Positions 50,286 to 59,702 of a stretch of DNA of 64,000 nt are shown here, piece by piece. The stretch comes from Halopseudomonas sabulinigri (GTDB lineage: Bacteria > Pseudomonadota > Gammaproteobacteria > Pseudomonadales > Pseudomonadaceae). Both the position numbers and the translations under genes were made by a program. Position 1 is the first letter of the stretch. The number at the start of each line of letters is the position of its first letter. Location of the stretch: NCBI RefSeq assembly GCF_900105255.1, contig NZ_LT629763.1, forward strand, positions 3,668,001-3,732,000, in the 5' to 3' direction. The notes beneath the pieces are model-generated. The model worked only from the letters and a program-made list of their open reading frames with translations, was not told the origin of the DNA and searched no databases.

Positions 50286-50639
50286 CTATGCATTGGTGTC
50301 GAACGCGCTGGCATACCACTCCGGCTTGAAGCCGACCAGGCGCTGTGAGCCGGTATCCAGTACCGGTCTTTTGATCATCGAAGGGTTGGCCTGCATCAGG
50401 GCAATGGCCTTGTCGGTGTCGATGTCTTGTTTGTCTGCGTCATCCAGCTTGCGGAAGGTCGTGCCCTTGCGGTTGAGCAGGGTTTCCCAGCCGTGTTCTG
50501 CGCACCAGGCGCGCAGGTGCTCGGCGTCGATGCCTTCTTTCTTGTAGTCGTGAAAAGCGTATTCCACACCCTGCTCATCCAGCCAGGTGCGCGCCTTTTT
50601 CATGGTGTCACAGGCTTTTATGCCGTAAAGGGTAATCAC
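50286..50639 (-). CDS. ArsC/Spx-family protein (YffB-like)
   Basis: A 117-residue thioredoxin-fold protein of the ArsC/Spx superfamily. It opens ITLYGIKACDTMKKARTWLDEQG, with a single cysteine (Cys10) rather than a CxxC pair, and has FRKLDDADK and IKRPVLDTG as expected of YffB. The start is GTG 50639, 3 bases after the dapC stop, so translation is coupled. Position between dapC and dapD is conserved in pseudomonads as I recall; real arsenate reductase activity is doubtful. Possible glutathione-dependent thiol reductase. Confidence 0.85.
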   Translation of the reverse strand: MITLYGIKACDTMKKARTWLDEQGVEYAFHDYKKEGIDAEHLRAWCAEHGWETLLNRKGTTFRKLDDADKQDIDTDKAIALMQANPSMIKRPVLDTGSQRLVGFKPEWYASAFDTNA

Positions 50640-50642
50640 GTA

Positions 50643-51839
50643 TTACAGGCCCTTGATGAAGTCGCGGATGCGCTCGGCGGCTTCGATGCAGTCGCTCAGC
50701 GGGGCGACCAGCGCCATGCGAACCCGGCCGGCGCCGGGATTATAACCATCAATCTCCCGCGAGAGGTACCGCCCAGGCACCACGGCCACGTTTTGCTCGG
50801 CCAGCAAACCTTGGGTGAAAAGGTCATCGGCAATGGGCGTGACCGGCCAGAGATAGAAGCCTGCATCGGGGCGTTGGACTTCCATCACCGGCTCAAGAAT
50901 GGCCAGGACAGCATCGAACTTGGCCTGGTATTGCTCGCGGTTCTCCGCCACGTGGGACTCATCCTGCCAGGCCGCCAGACTGGCCAGCTGGCTCTGCACG
51001 GGCATGGCGCAGCCGTGATAGGTGCGGTATTGCAGATAAGGTCCGAGCAGGCTCGCATCACCGGCGACAAAACCCGAGCGCAGCCCTGGCAGGTTGGAGC
51101 GCTTGGACAGGCTGTGGAACACCACACAGCGCGCGTAGTCGTCTCGGCCCAGCGCGGCACAGGCCTGCAGCAGGCCGACCGGCGCCGGGCCGGCGGGTGC
51201 ATAGATCTCGCTGTAGCACTCGTCTGAAGCAATGACAAAGTCGTACTGGTCAGCCAGTTTGATCAGTTGCTGCAGGGTCTCCAGCGGGATCACCGAGCCG
51301 GTCGGGTTGCCGGGCGTGCAGATGAACAGCAGCTGGCAGCGTTGCCAGACGTCGGCGGGTACCGCGGCAAAATCCGGAATGAAATCGTTGCTGCCATCGC
51401 AGGCCAGATAATGCGGCTCGACACCGGCCAGAAAGGCGGCCCCTTCATAGATTTGATAAAAGGGATTAGGGCTGACCACCAGGCCTTGCGGGTCGCGCTC
51501 GACCAGCGCCTGGGTAAAGGAAAACAGCGCCTCACGGGTGCCGTTGACCGGGATGATGTTGCCGCCAATATCCAGGCTGCCAGGCTTGAGGTCGAAGCGG
51601 CGGGTCAACCAGTCAGCGATACCCTGAAGCAACTCGGGTTTGCCCTGGGTCGTGGGGTAGACCGCCGCCTGGTCCAGATTGTTAGCCAGGGTCTCGAGCA
51701 CAAAGGGTGGCGAGGGATGCTTGGGTTCGCCGATCGACAGGGAAATCGGCCGCAGGGCAGGGTTGGGGGTTACCTCCGCGATCAGCGCGCGCAGCTTTTC
51801 AAAGGGGTAGGGCTGCAGGCGTTGCAGGTCACTATTCAT
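50643..51839 (-). CDS. dapC: Succinyldiaminopimelate transaminase
   Basis: A 398-residue PLP-dependent class I aminotransferase converting N-succinyl-2-amino-6-oxopimelate to N-succinyl-LL-diaminopimelate. It has the substrate and PLP motifs CTPGNPTGSVIP, ASDECYSEIY and the lysine segment FHSLSKRSNLPGLRSGF. Assignment to dapC rather than another aminotransferase rests on its place beside dapD and downstream of glnD, as in Pseudomonas. It follows glnD by 9 bases. Confidence 0.93.
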   Translation of the reverse strand: MNSDLQRLQPYPFEKLRALIAEVTPNPALRPISLSIGEPKHPSPPFVLETLANNLDQAAVYPTTQGKPELLQGIADWLTRRFDLKPGSLDIGGNIIPVNGTREALFSFTQALVERDPQGLVVSPNPFYQIYEGAAFLAGVEPHYLACDGSNDFIPDFAAVPADVWQRCQLLFICTPGNPTGSVIPLETLQQLIKLADQYDFVIASDECYSEIYAPAGPAPVGLLQACAALGRDDYARCVVFHSLSKRSNLPGLRSGFVAGDASLLGPYLQYRTYHGCAMPVQSQLASLAAWQDESHVAENREQYQAKFDAVLAILEPVMEVQRPDAGFYLWPVTPIADDLFTQGLLAEQNVAVVPGRYLSREIDGYNPGAGRVRMALVAPLSDCIEAAERIRDFIKGL

Positions 51840-51848
51840 TCACAATCC

Positions 51849-54548
51849 TCAGGGGCCAATGGCAATCGGGCTGCTGTACGCCTGCTCGGTTGGCTGGGTA
51901 CTGCTCAGTGTCTCGATAATGGTCTGCTGCAGGCGTTCGCACAGGGCAGGGTCGGACAGCGCCTGGTTGTCGGCGTCGGTCAGTACGAAAACGTCGTCAA
52001 CGCGTTCGCCCAAAGTGACGATCTTGGCGTTCTGCACGCTGATGTCGAAGTCCAGCAAAATACGTCCCATACGGGCCAGCAGACCGGGCCTGTCCGGGGC
52101 GCTCAGTTCCAGAATGGTGTGCTGGCCGTTGGGGTCGTTGAAAATGGTGACCTCGGGGGCAAAGGCAAAATGCTTCAGCTGGCGCGGCACCCGGCGCTGG
52201 ATGATGGTCGGGAAAGCGTCGGGGTCGGACAGCGCCTCGATCAGCTCGTCCTTGATCTGGCGGATACGCTCGGGATTGTCGCCGATGGAGCCGCCGTCCG
52301 AGTCGAGCACGATGTAGGTGTCCAGGCTGAACTGGCTGGTCGAGGTGATAATGCGCGCATCCTGAATGCTCAGGTTGAGCTGATCCATGGCCGACACGGT
52401 AGCGGCGAACAGGTCGTTCTGCTCCGGCGTATAGATGAATATCTGGGTGGCGCCCTCAAACTCGCGCTGCGCCGTCTCCTTGATCAGCACAAGCGGGCCA
52501 TGGCGGCTGCTGTGTTGCACAATCGCTTCGGTGTGCCAGGCCACGTCGCTGGCGGTATGGCGCAGGAAGTAGTCATCACCCAGCTCGGACCAGAGCGCTT
52601 CGGCATCCTCCTCCTCGATACCGTTGCGCACCAGAATGTCGAGTGCGGCCTGTTGTGTCTGGCGAATGTGCTCATCGCGATCAGGCGGGTTGTCCAGGCC
52701 ACGGCGCAGCGCCCGCTTGGTTTCGGTATACAGCTGACGCAGCAGGGAGGCGCGCCAGGAGTTCCACAGGGTTGGATTGGTGGCGTTGATATCGGCAATG
52801 GTCAGCACGTAGAGGTAGTCGAGACGCACCTGGTTGCCCATCTGCACCGCAAAATCGTGGATGACCAGTGGGTCGGAGATGTCCTTGCGCTGCGCGGTGG
52901 TCGACATCACCAGGTGGTTTTCCACCAGCCAGGCGATCAGGTGGGTATCCCACGCGGGCAGGTGGTGACGGCTGCAGAACAGCTCTGCATCCACCGCGCC
53001 CAGCTCGGAGTGGTCGCCACCGCGGCCCTTGGCGATGTCGTGATAAAGCCCGGCGATGTACAGCAGGTCGGGTTTGGGCAGGCGGCAGAAGATGCGCCAG
53101 GCCAGCGGGTAGCGGTCCTGGTACTCGGGCCAGCTGAGTTTGCGCAGATGCTTGATCAGATTCAGCGTGTGCGCATCGACCGTATAGATGTGAAACAGGT
53201 CGTGCTGCATCTGGCCAACGATCTTGCCGAATTCCGGCAGGTAGCGGCCGAGAATGCCGTAGCGGTTCATCCGGCGCAGGTTGCGGTGGATGCCTTCCTT
53301 GCAACGGAACAGCTCGATAAACAGACTGGTATTGCGGATGTCGCTACGGAAATCATCGTCGATCAGATGGCGATGATCGCGCAGCAGACGAATGCTGTCG
53401 GCCCGCACGCCGCGAATTTCCGGGTGCTGCGCCATGAGTACGAATATTTCCAGAATGGCGAACGGCGTGCGTTTGAAGACGTTGGGGTTGGTGACTTCGA
53501 TGTAATGGTTGCGGATCTGAAAGCGGCTATTGAGTGGCCGAATATCCGCCGCCTCGGCGTCACGCAGCAATATCTCTTCAAAGTGTTGCATCAGCAGATC
53601 GTTCAGCTGTGACAGCGACATCACTACCCGATAGTACTTCTGCATGAAGCGCTCGACCGCCAGCTTGCTGTCGTTGCCTTCATAGCCCAGCATCTTGGCT
53701 AGTGCGCGCTGATGGTCAAACAGCAAGCGGTCCTCGGCGCGGCCGGCCAGGTTGTGCAGGGCAAAGCGAACTTGCCAGAGAAAGTCGCGCCCGGCGGTGA
53801 GGATGCTGTACTCGGGCTCGTTGAGAAAGCCCTGGTCGACCAGTTCACGCAGATCGTTGGTGCCAAAATGCCGTAAAGCGACCCAGGCAATGGTCTGGAT
53901 GTCGCGCAGCCCGCCCGGCGAGCTTTTTACATTGGGCTCAAGGTTGTATTCGGTATCGTTGAACTTGGCGTGACGGGCTTGCTGTTCAGCGCGTTTGGCA
54001 CGGAAGAACTCGGCGTCACTCCACATATGCTCGGTACTGATGGCGCCCAGCATGCCCTGACGCAAGGCTTCGTCACCGGCCAGCGTACGCGACTCCATCA
54101 GGTTGGTGATGATGGTCAGGTCGGCTTTGGCTTCCTGCTGGCAGTCTTCGATGGTGCGCACGCTTTGGCCGACTTCCAGACCAATGTCCCAGAGCAGCAT
54201 CAGGAAGGTTTCGATCGAAGGGCGGAAGGCTTCGGCGTCGTCGCGCACCAGGATCAGCAGATCGAGATCCGAGTGCGGGTGCAGTTCACCACGGCCGTAG
54301 CCACCCACCGCCAACAGTGCGATGCCAGGGTCCCGGGCGCAATCGAGCTGGGCCCAGGCCTGCTGCAGGATCTGATCGGTAAACCAGGCGCGCTCATGGA
54401 TCAGTTGGCGGATATCGCGACCGCTTTCAAAGCGGCTCTGCAGCACGCCGTCGGCGTGCCTGATGGCCTTTTTGAAAGCACCGATCGGACTACTCTTTAA
54501 TGCCAATTCCGCCTGGAACTGGCCCGGATCGAAAAGCGCGTTATCCAT
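51849..54548 (-). CDS. glnD: Bifunctional uridylyltransferase/uridylyl-removing enzyme GlnD
   Basis: Glutamine sensor that modifies and demodifies PII proteins. The 899-residue protein has the nucleotidyltransferase motif [18 protein letters not shown] (about 85-102), an HD domain for removal ([18 protein letters not shown]) and two C-terminal ACT domains ([19 protein letters not shown] and [20 protein letters not shown]). All catalytic acids are present. Located between map and dapC on the minus strand; map ends 51 bases upstream of its start. Confidence 0.97.
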   Translation of the reverse strand: MDNALFDPGQFQAELALKSSPIGAFKKAIRHADGVLQSRFESGRDIRQLIHERAWFTDQILQQAWAQLDCARDPGIALLAVGGYGRGELHPHSDLDLLILVRDDAEAFRPSIETFLMLLWDIGLEVGQSVRTIEDCQQEAKADLTIITNLMESRTLAGDEALRQGMLGAISTEHMWSDAEFFRAKRAEQQARHAKFNDTEYNLEPNVKSSPGGLRDIQTIAWVALRHFGTNDLRELVDQGFLNEPEYSILTAGRDFLWQVRFALHNLAGRAEDRLLFDHQRALAKMLGYEGNDSKLAVERFMQKYYRVVMSLSQLNDLLMQHFEEILLRDAEAADIRPLNSRFQIRNHYIEVTNPNVFKRTPFAILEIFVLMAQHPEIRGVRADSIRLLRDHRHLIDDDFRSDIRNTSLFIELFRCKEGIHRNLRRMNRYGILGRYLPEFGKIVGQMQHDLFHIYTVDAHTLNLIKHLRKLSWPEYQDRYPLAWRIFCRLPKPDLLYIAGLYHDIAKGRGGDHSELGAVDAELFCSRHHLPAWDTHLIAWLVENHLVMSTTAQRKDISDPLVIHDFAVQMGNQVRLDYLYVLTIADINATNPTLWNSWRASLLRQLYTETKRALRRGLDNPPDRDEHIRQTQQAALDILVRNGIEEEDAEALWSELGDDYFLRHTASDVAWHTEAIVQHSSRHGPLVLIKETAQREFEGATQIFIYTPEQNDLFAATVSAMDQLNLSIQDARIITSTSQFSLDTYIVLDSDGGSIGDNPERIRQIKDELIEALSDPDAFPTIIQRRVPRQLKHFAFAPEVTIFNDPNGQHTILELSAPDRPGLLARMGRILLDFDISVQNAKIVTLGERVDDVFVLTDADNQALSDPALCERLQQTIIETLSSTQPTEQAYSSPIAIGP

Positions 54549-54598
54549 CGTATCTATCCTTGGCGGTGAGTGGCCTGGTCAGTGACAGGCTGCTACTG

Positions 54599-55387
54599 CT
54601 ATTGAAAGGATTCTTCGCTGCGGCGGGTAAGTACTTCGTAACCGTCAGCGGTGACCAGAATGGTGTGCTCCCACTGCGCTGACAACTTGCGGTCCTTGGT
54701 GATCGCGGTCCAGTTGTCACCCAACAAGCGGGTTTCTGCGCGGCCCTGGTTGATCATTGGCTCGATGGTGAAGGTCATGCCTTCCTTGAGTTCCATGCCG
54801 GTGCCGGCGCGGCCATAGTGCAGGACCTGCGGGTCCTCATGGAATACCTTGCCAATACCGTGGCCGCAGTACTCGCGTACCACGCTATAGTGATTGGCGT
54901 GGGCATGGTCCTGAATCACCTGGCCGATATCGCCCAGGCGCGCGCCGGGGCGCACTACTGAAATGCCTTTATAGAGGCATTCCTGGGTGACCCGTGCCAG
55001 CCGTCCGACCCACTCGGGCGCCTCGCCAACGATGAACATCTTGCTGGTATCGCCGTGGTAACCATTCTTGATGACAGTCACGTCGATATTCAATGCGTCG
55101 CCATTTTTCAGCGGCTTCTCATTCGGGATGCCATGGCAGACCACGTGATTGATCGAGGTGCAGATCGACTTGGGGAAGGGCATGCGACCCGGCGCGCCGC
55201 CATAATTCAACGGCGCCGGAATGGCCTGTTGAACGTTGACGATGTAATCGTGGCAAATGCGGTCGAGCTCTTCGGTGGTAACGCCAGGCTTGACGTGTTC
55301 GCCGATCATCTCCAGCACCTCAGCCGCCAGGCGTCCGGCAACGCGCATGCCGGCGATGTCTTCCGGGGTCTTGATGGATACGGTCAT
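54599..55387 (-). CDS. map: Methionine aminopeptidase, type I
   Basis: Removes the initiator methionine from nascent proteins. From the ATG at 55387 it is 262 residues. Metal ligands are visible in IDVTVIKNGYHGDTSKMF (two Asp), GHGIGKVFHEDP (His), FTIEPMINQG (Glu) and the C-terminal WEHTILVT (Glu). A frame opening 30 codons upstream is not used. Divergent from rpsB, the usual arrangement. Confidence 0.97.
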   Translation of the reverse strand: MTVSIKTPEDIAGMRVAGRLAAEVLEMIGEHVKPGVTTEELDRICHDYIVNVQQAIPAPLNYGGAPGRMPFPKSICTSINHVVCHGIPNEKPLKNGDALNIDVTVIKNGYHGDTSKMFIVGEAPEWVGRLARVTQECLYKGISVVRPGARLGDIGQVIQDHAHANHYSVVREYCGHGIGKVFHEDPQVLHYGRAGTGMELKEGMTFTIEPMINQGRAETRLLGDNWTAITKDRKLSAQWEHTILVTADGYEVLTRRSEESFQ

Positions 55388-55499
55388 GACAGGATTCTCT
55401 TGATTGAACGCCAGCAGGCGCAGTGACAAACCGTGGATTCTACCAGACCTCGGCGCGGCTGTTGAGACAGCCTGCAACGATGTCCCGTGGTGGCGGAAC

Positions 55500-55528
55500 T
55501 TTATTCGCCTGGCTAAATATGGTATAAA
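55500..55528 (+). promoter_or_regulatory. Candidate rpsB promoter
   Basis: TATAAA (55523-55528) with a weak -35 (TTTATT, 55500-55505) at 17 bases. It lies about 150 bases before the rpsB start, leaving room for the structured leader. A second view is possible because GGAACTTT (55496-55503) recalls a sigma E -35, but no matching -10 is seen at 16-17 bases. Confidence 0.4.
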
Positions 55529-55574
55529 GCGCCGCGCCTGAGCAAACGCCCGTTTTTCAAGCTGGTATTTTTGC

Positions 55575-55680
55575 TGAGGTGAACCTTAAATCCGCACACG
55601 TATCGACACGGTGTCCTGGGTGCCCCTCGGGGTTGGACATTGGGATGCGTGGAGGCCAAACCCAACATAGTGGAGTTATC
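55575..55680 (+). promoter_or_regulatory. Structured rpsB leader (S2 autoregulatory / t44-type RNA)
   Basis: The leader can fold into GTGTCC (55611-55616) with GGACAT (55635-55640), enclosing CCCC (55623-55626) with GGGG (55629-55632), and then TTGGG (55640-55644) with CCCAA (55661-55665) around a loop containing GTGGAGGCC. The block GGGATGCGTGGAGGCCAAAC strongly resembles the E. coli rpsB leader as I remember it (t44 RNA), where S2 represses its own operon. The resemblance is from memory and needs a covariance search. Confidence 0.6.
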
Positions 55681-56418
55681 ATGACCCAAGTTTCTATGCG
55701 TGACATGCTGAAGGCCGGTGCGCACTTCGGCCACCAGACCCGTTACTGGAACCCGAAGATGGGCAAGTTCATTTTCGGCGCTCGTAACAAGATTCACATC
55801 ATCAACCTTGAAAAAACCATGCCGATGTTCCACGACGCCCTGAGCTTCGTTGAGAAACTGGCCTCTGGCAAGAACAAGGTTCTGTTCGTCGGTACCAAGC
55901 GCGCTGCCAGCAAGATCATTGCTGACGAAGCGACCCGCGCCGGTCAGCCCTACGTTGATCACCGCTGGTTGGGCGGCATGCTCACCAACTACAAGACCAT
56001 CCGTCAGTCCATCAAGCGTCTGCGCGATCTGGAAGTGCAGTCTCAGGACGGTACTTTCGCCAAGCTGACCAAGAAAGAAGCGCTGATGCGTTCGCGCGAT
56101 CTGGAAAAGCTGGACCGCGGTCTGGGCGGTATCAAGGACATGGGCGGTCTGCCTGATGCCCTGTTCGTTATCGACGTTGAGCACGAGCGCATTGCTATCA
56201 CCGAAGCCAACAAGCTGGGCATTCCAGTTATCGGCATCGTCGATACCAACAGCAGCCCGGACGGCATCGATTACGTCATTCCCGGTAACGATGACGCCAT
56301 TCGCGCTATCAAGCTGTACGCAGCTGCCGTTGCTGACGCAGTGCTGCGCGGCAAGAACAACGCCGGCGGTGCCGACGAGTTTGTTGAAGAAGCTGCTCCG
56401 GAAGCCTCCGAAGGCTGA
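55681..56418 (+). CDS. rpsB: 30S ribosomal protein S2
   Basis: A 245-residue small-subunit protein that begins [26 protein letters not shown], the S2 hallmark, with [16 protein letters not shown] and [13 protein letters not shown] further on. ATG 55681 behind GTGGAG; the frame is open 34 codons upstream but that region is the structured leader. First gene of rpsB-tsf; a hairpin between the two genes probably attenuates tsf. Confidence 0.98.
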   Translation: MTQVSMRDMLKAGAHFGHQTRYWNPKMGKFIFGARNKIHIINLEKTMPMFHDALSFVEKLASGKNKVLFVGTKRAASKIIADEATRAGQPYVDHRWLGGMLTNYKTIRQSIKRLRDLEVQSQDGTFAKLTKKEALMRSRDLEKLDRGLGGIKDMGGLPDALFVIDVEHERIAITEANKLGIPVIGIVDTNSSPDGIDYVIPGNDDAIRAIKLYAAAVADAVLRGKNNAGGADEFVEEAAPEASEG

Positions 56419-56445
56419 GGTGCACGCGGCTAGGTACATGCCGTA

Positions 56446-56471
56446 AAAAAAGGGGGCTTTGCCCCCTTTTT
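56446..56471 (+). terminator. Intergenic terminator/attenuator between rpsB and tsf
   Basis: An A-run, GGGGGC, TTT, GCCCCC and a run of five Ts form a textbook hairpin with U-tract (stem with A/T flanks 56447-56471), 28 bases after the rpsB stop. Since tsf follows 87 bases later with no clear new promoter, partial read-through is likely. Confidence 0.85.
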
Positions 56472-56557
56472 GCAATATCCTGAACGCAACATGATACGGC
56501 GGCCCTGTTTACTGCTTCGGGCCCGCCCACAGTCAAAGTAATCTAGAGGATTATTTC

Positions 56558-57427
56558 ATGTCACAGATTTCTGCAGCCATGGTTAAAGAACTGCGCGAGC
56601 GCACTGGCCAGGGCATGATGGAGTGCAAGAAAGCACTGGTTGCCGCTGAAGGCGACATCGAGAAGGCGATTGACGATATGCGCGCTTCTGGCGCCATCAA
56701 AGCGGCCAAGAAGGCCGGCAACATCGCCGCTGAAGGCGCTATTGCAGCCAAGGTCGCAGCCGACAAGAAGTCTGCCGTGATTATCGAAGTCAACTCCCAG
56801 ACCGACTTTCTGGCGCTGCAGGAAGACTTCAAGGGCTTTGTTGCTGCCAGCCTGGACAAGGCATTCGACGCCGGTTACACCGACGCCGCTCCGCTGATCG
56901 CCGATCAGGAGTCTGCCCGTGAAGCGCTGGTTGCCAAAACCGGTGAGAACGTCAACATTCGTCGCCTGACTCGCGTTGAAGGTGACGTGGTGGGTGCTTA
57001 CCTGCACGGCCACCGCATTGGTGTTGTGGTTACCCTCAAGGGTGGCGACGAAGAGCTGGCACGCGACATCGCCATGCACGTTGCGGCCAGCAACCCGCAG
57101 TTCCTTGACCCTTCGCAGGTGTCTGAAGACGCCATTGCCAAGGAAAAGGAAATCTTCCTGGCGCTGAACGCCGACAAGATCGCCGGCAAGCCGGACAACA
57201 TTGTTGAGAACATGGTCAAAGGCCGTATCAACAAGTTCCTGGCCGAAGGTAGCCTGGTTGAGCAAGCGTTCATCAAGGACCCGGAAGTCAAGGTCGGCGA
57301 TCTGGCCAAGAAGGCCGGTGCTGAAGTGGTTTCCTTTGTGCGTTTCGAAGTGGGCGAGGGCATCGAGCGTGCCGAAGTCGACTTCGCTGCCGAGGTGGCT
57401 GCACAGCTGGCCGCTTCCAAGCAGTAA
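56558..57427 (+). CDS. tsf: Elongation factor Ts
   Basis: Nucleotide-exchange factor for EF-Tu. The 289-residue protein has the N-terminal UBA-like domain (VKELRERTGQGMMECKKAL) and the signature EVNSQTDFLA. Length and C-terminal domain are normal. It forms the classical pair with rpsB. Stacked hairpins follow it before pyrH. Confidence 0.98.
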   Translation: MSQISAAMVKELRERTGQGMMECKKALVAAEGDIEKAIDDMRASGAIKAAKKAGNIAAEGAIAAKVAADKKSAVIIEVNSQTDFLALQEDFKGFVAASLDKAFDAGYTDAAPLIADQESAREALVAKTGENVNIRRLTRVEGDVVGAYLHGHRIGVVVTLKGGDEELARDIAMHVAASNPQFLDPSQVSEDAIAKEKEIFLALNADKIAGKPDNIVENMVKGRINKFLAEGSLVEQAFIKDPEVKVGDLAKKAGAEVVSFVRFEVGEGIERAEVDFAAEVAAQLAASKQ

Positions 57428-57438
57428 GTAGGATATAG

Positions 57439-57493
57439 TGCACTCTGACACGTGCACCGCAGCAGCCTCAGGGTTAATCCCAAGGGTGCTGCG
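57439..57493 (+). other. Two stacked inverted repeats after tsf
   Basis: GTGCAC (57439-57444) pairs with GTGCAC (57452-57457). Next to it CGCAGCA (57458-57464) pairs with TGCTGCG (57487-57493), extended by CCT/AGG and GGG/CCC around TTAAT. No T-tract follows either. Together with the terminator at 57508 they make three hairpins in about 100 bases. Confidence 0.55.
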
Positions 57494-57507
57494 AACAGGT
57501 TGACCGA

Positions 57508-57541
57508 AGAGGCTTCCCGCGCAGGCGTGAAGCCTCTTTTT
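57508..57541 (+). terminator. Rho-independent terminator after tsf
   Basis: AGAGGCTTC and GAAGCCTCT form a 9-bp stem around a 12-base loop, followed by TTTT. This should end the rpsB-tsf transcript and makes a separate promoter for pyrH necessary in the following 84 bases. Confidence 0.85.
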
Positions 57542-57625
57542 CAAGAAATACTGAACAAGTGCCCGCCGCTGTTGTCCGGTGGAACTCGTTGAGTGTTTCT
57601 CCATTCCAGTGCAGGAGAGTAAAGC

Positions 57626-58360
57626 ATGGCCCAGGTGCCCAGCAGCCGCCAACCCAAGTACAAACGCATTCTTCTCAAGCTCAGCGGCGAAGCCCTGATG
57701 GGAACCGAAGGTTTCGGTATCGATCCCAAGGTGCTGGATCGCATGTCACTGGAAATCGGCCAGTTGATCGGTATCGGTGTGCAGGTGGGGTTGGTGATCG
57801 GTGGCGGCAATCTGTTCCGTGGCGCCGCGCTGCATAGTGCCGGTATGGATCGCGTAACCGGCGACCACATGGGGATGTTGGCGACCGTAATGAACGGTCT
57901 GGCCATGCGTGATTCGCTGGAGCGCTCCAATATCCAGACGCGGGTGATGTCGGCCATTACCATGGAAGGCGTGACCGAGCATTACGACCGCCGCAAGGCA
58001 ATGCGCTACCTCGCTGGGGGTGACGTGGTAATATTCTCCGCCGGTACCGGCAATCCGTTCTTCACCACCGACACTGCTGCCTGTTTGCGCGGCATCGAAG
58101 TGGATGCGGATCTGGTGCTCAAGGCCACCAAGGTAGACGGCGTGTACAACGCCGACCCGATGAAGGATCCCAACGCCGAGCGCTTCGACAGCCTGAGCTA
58201 CGATCAGGTGCTGGATTTGAAGCTGGAAGTAATGGACCTCACTGCGATCTGTCTGATTCGCGACCACAAGATGCCTTTGCGGGTGTTTAACATGAACAAG
58301 CCAGGGGCGTTGCTGAATGCGGTAGTGGGCAGCGCCGAAGGAACATTGATCGAGGGTTGA
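57626..58360 (+). CDS. pyrH: Uridylate kinase
   Basis: Phosphorylates UMP to UDP; hexameric amino-acid kinase fold. The 244-residue protein has [14 protein letters not shown] at the N-terminus, GVVIGGGN-type [13 protein letters not shown] and [14 protein letters not shown], all family hallmarks. It starts pyrH-frr-uppS-cdsA-dxr-rseP-bamA, the standard gamma-proteobacterial order. GGAG precedes the ATG. Confidence 0.98.
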   Translation: MAQVPSSRQPKYKRILLKLSGEALMGTEGFGIDPKVLDRMSLEIGQLIGIGVQVGLVIGGGNLFRGAALHSAGMDRVTGDHMGMLATVMNGLAMRDSLERSNIQTRVMSAITMEGVTEHYDRRKAMRYLAGGDVVIFSAGTGNPFFTTDTAACLRGIEVDADLVLKATKVDGVYNADPMKDPNAERFDSLSYDQVLDLKLEVMDLTAICLIRDHKMPLRVFNMNKPGALLNAVVGSAEGTLIEG

Positions 58361-58363
58361 GAA

Positions 58364-58921
58364 ATGATCAACGAAATCAAGAAGGACGCGCAGGAGCGCA
58401 TGGGCAAATCGGTTGAGTCTTTGGGTATCGCCTTTGCCAAGATTCGCACGGGCCGTGCCCACCCCAGTATTCTGGATAGCGTTATGGTGAATTGCTACGG
58501 CGCTGATACTCCGCTGCGGCAGGTCGCCAACGTCAACGTTGAAGACTCCCGCACCCTTGCGCTGACGGTATTCGACCGCAGCCTGATTCAGGCGGTAGAA
58601 AAAGCCATCATGACCTCTGACCTGGGGCTCAACCCGGCGACCGCAGGTACTACCATTCGTGTGCCTATGCCGGCGCTCACTGAAGAAACCCGTAAGGGTT
58701 ACACCAAGCAAGCTCGCTCCGAAGCCGAAAATGCGCGTGTAGCCGTACGCAATATTCGCCGCGATGCGCTCAGCCAGCTGAAGGACCTGCAGAAAGAAAA
58801 GGAAATCAGCGAAGACGAGGAGCGTCGCGCCGCTGACGAGGTGCAGAAGCTGACCGACAAGTTCATTGCGGAAGTCGACAAGGCGCTGGAAGCCAAGGAA
58901 AAGGATCTGATGGCCATCTAA
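58364..58921 (+). CDS. frr: Ribosome recycling factor
   Basis: Splits post-termination ribosomes together with EF-G. The 185-residue protein has the conserved [30 protein letters not shown] and RNIRRDAL segments. It starts 3 bases after the pyrH stop, so translation is coupled. Confidence 0.98.
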   Translation: MINEIKKDAQERMGKSVESLGIAFAKIRTGRAHPSILDSVMVNCYGADTPLRQVANVNVEDSRTLALTVFDRSLIQAVEKAIMTSDLGLNPATAGTTIRVPMPALTEETRKGYTKQARSEAENARVAVRNIRRDALSQLKDLQKEKEISEDEERRAADEVQKLTDKFIAEVDKALEAKEKDLMAI

Positions 58922-58946
58922 TGGTCATTCGTCGCGCGGGCCAGGC

Positions 58947-59702
58947 ATGAATAACAATAGCAGTAGCGGCGCGCAAGCAGCCGCCGTCCCTCGCCACATT
59001 GCCATCATCATGGATGGCAATAACCGTTGGGCGCGCAAGCGTTTTTTGCCCGGCGTCGCCGGCCATAAGGCGGGCGTCGATGCGGTCAAGGCGATGATTG
59101 AAGTGTGCATTGAGGACGGCGTCGAGGTGCTGACGCTGTTTGCCTTCTCCAGCGAGAACTGGCGGCGCCCGGAAGACGAGGTAGGCGCGTTGATGGAGTT
59201 GTTCCTCGGTGCCCTGCGGCGAGAAGTGCGCAAGTTGCGTGAGAACGGCGTGCGCCTGCAGATCATTGGTGATCGCAGCCGGTTTGCCCCGGAACTGCAG
59301 CAGGCGATGGCCAAAGCGGAAGAAAGTACCGCTGCCGGTCGCCGCTTGACGTTGGTGGTGGCGGCCAACTATGGCGGTCAATGGGATATCGCCCAGGCGG
59401 TCCGTCAGCTTGCGGCAGAAGCGGCGAGCGGGGCGCGCGAGGCCAGCAATATCACCGAGCAGGATATCGAGGCGCGGTTGTCTACCGCGAATCTGCCGTT
59501 GCCGGATCTGTGTATTCGCACCGGTGGCGAGAAGCGCGTCAGCAACTTTCTGCTCTGGCAGTTTGCCTACGCCGAATTCTATTTTTCCGATCTCTTCTGG
59601 CCGGACTTCAAGCAGGCTGCCCTGCGCGAGGCCTTGGCTGATTTCTCCTGTCGGCAGCGCCGTTTCGGCAAAACCAGCGAACAGATTGCTGCGGAGTCCT
59701 GA
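58947..59702 (+). CDS. uppS: Undecaprenyl diphosphate synthase
   Basis: cis-Prenyltransferase making the C55 carrier lipid for peptidoglycan and O-antigen. The 251-residue protein has the catalytic Asp in IAIIMDGNNRWARKR, the GHKAG segment, FSSENWRRP and the diphosphate-binding CIRTGGEKRVSNFLLWQ. Its stop overlaps the cdsA start by one base. Confidence 0.97.
   Translation: MNNNSSSGAQAAAVPRHIAIIMDGNNRWARKRFLPGVAGHKAGVDAVKAMIEVCIEDGVEVLTLFAFSSENWRRPEDEVGALMELFLGALRREVRKLRENGVRLQIIGDRSRFAPELQQAMAKAEESTAAGRRLTLVVAANYGGQWDIAQAVRQLAAEAASGAREASNITEQDIEARLSTANLPLPDLCIRTGGEKRVSNFLLWQFAYAEFYFSDLFWPDFKQAALREALADFSCRQRRFGKTSEQIAAES

Noticed and set aside
51267..53612. A 781-codon open frame on the plus strand across dapC and glnD
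   Set aside because: Antisense to two secure genes, with a composition expected of a reverse-phase shadow and no recognisable domain or ribosome site.
55579..55680. A 34-codon extension of ribosomal protein S2
   Set aside because: S2 begins at the conserved [12 protein letters not shown]; the upstream bases form the structured leader.
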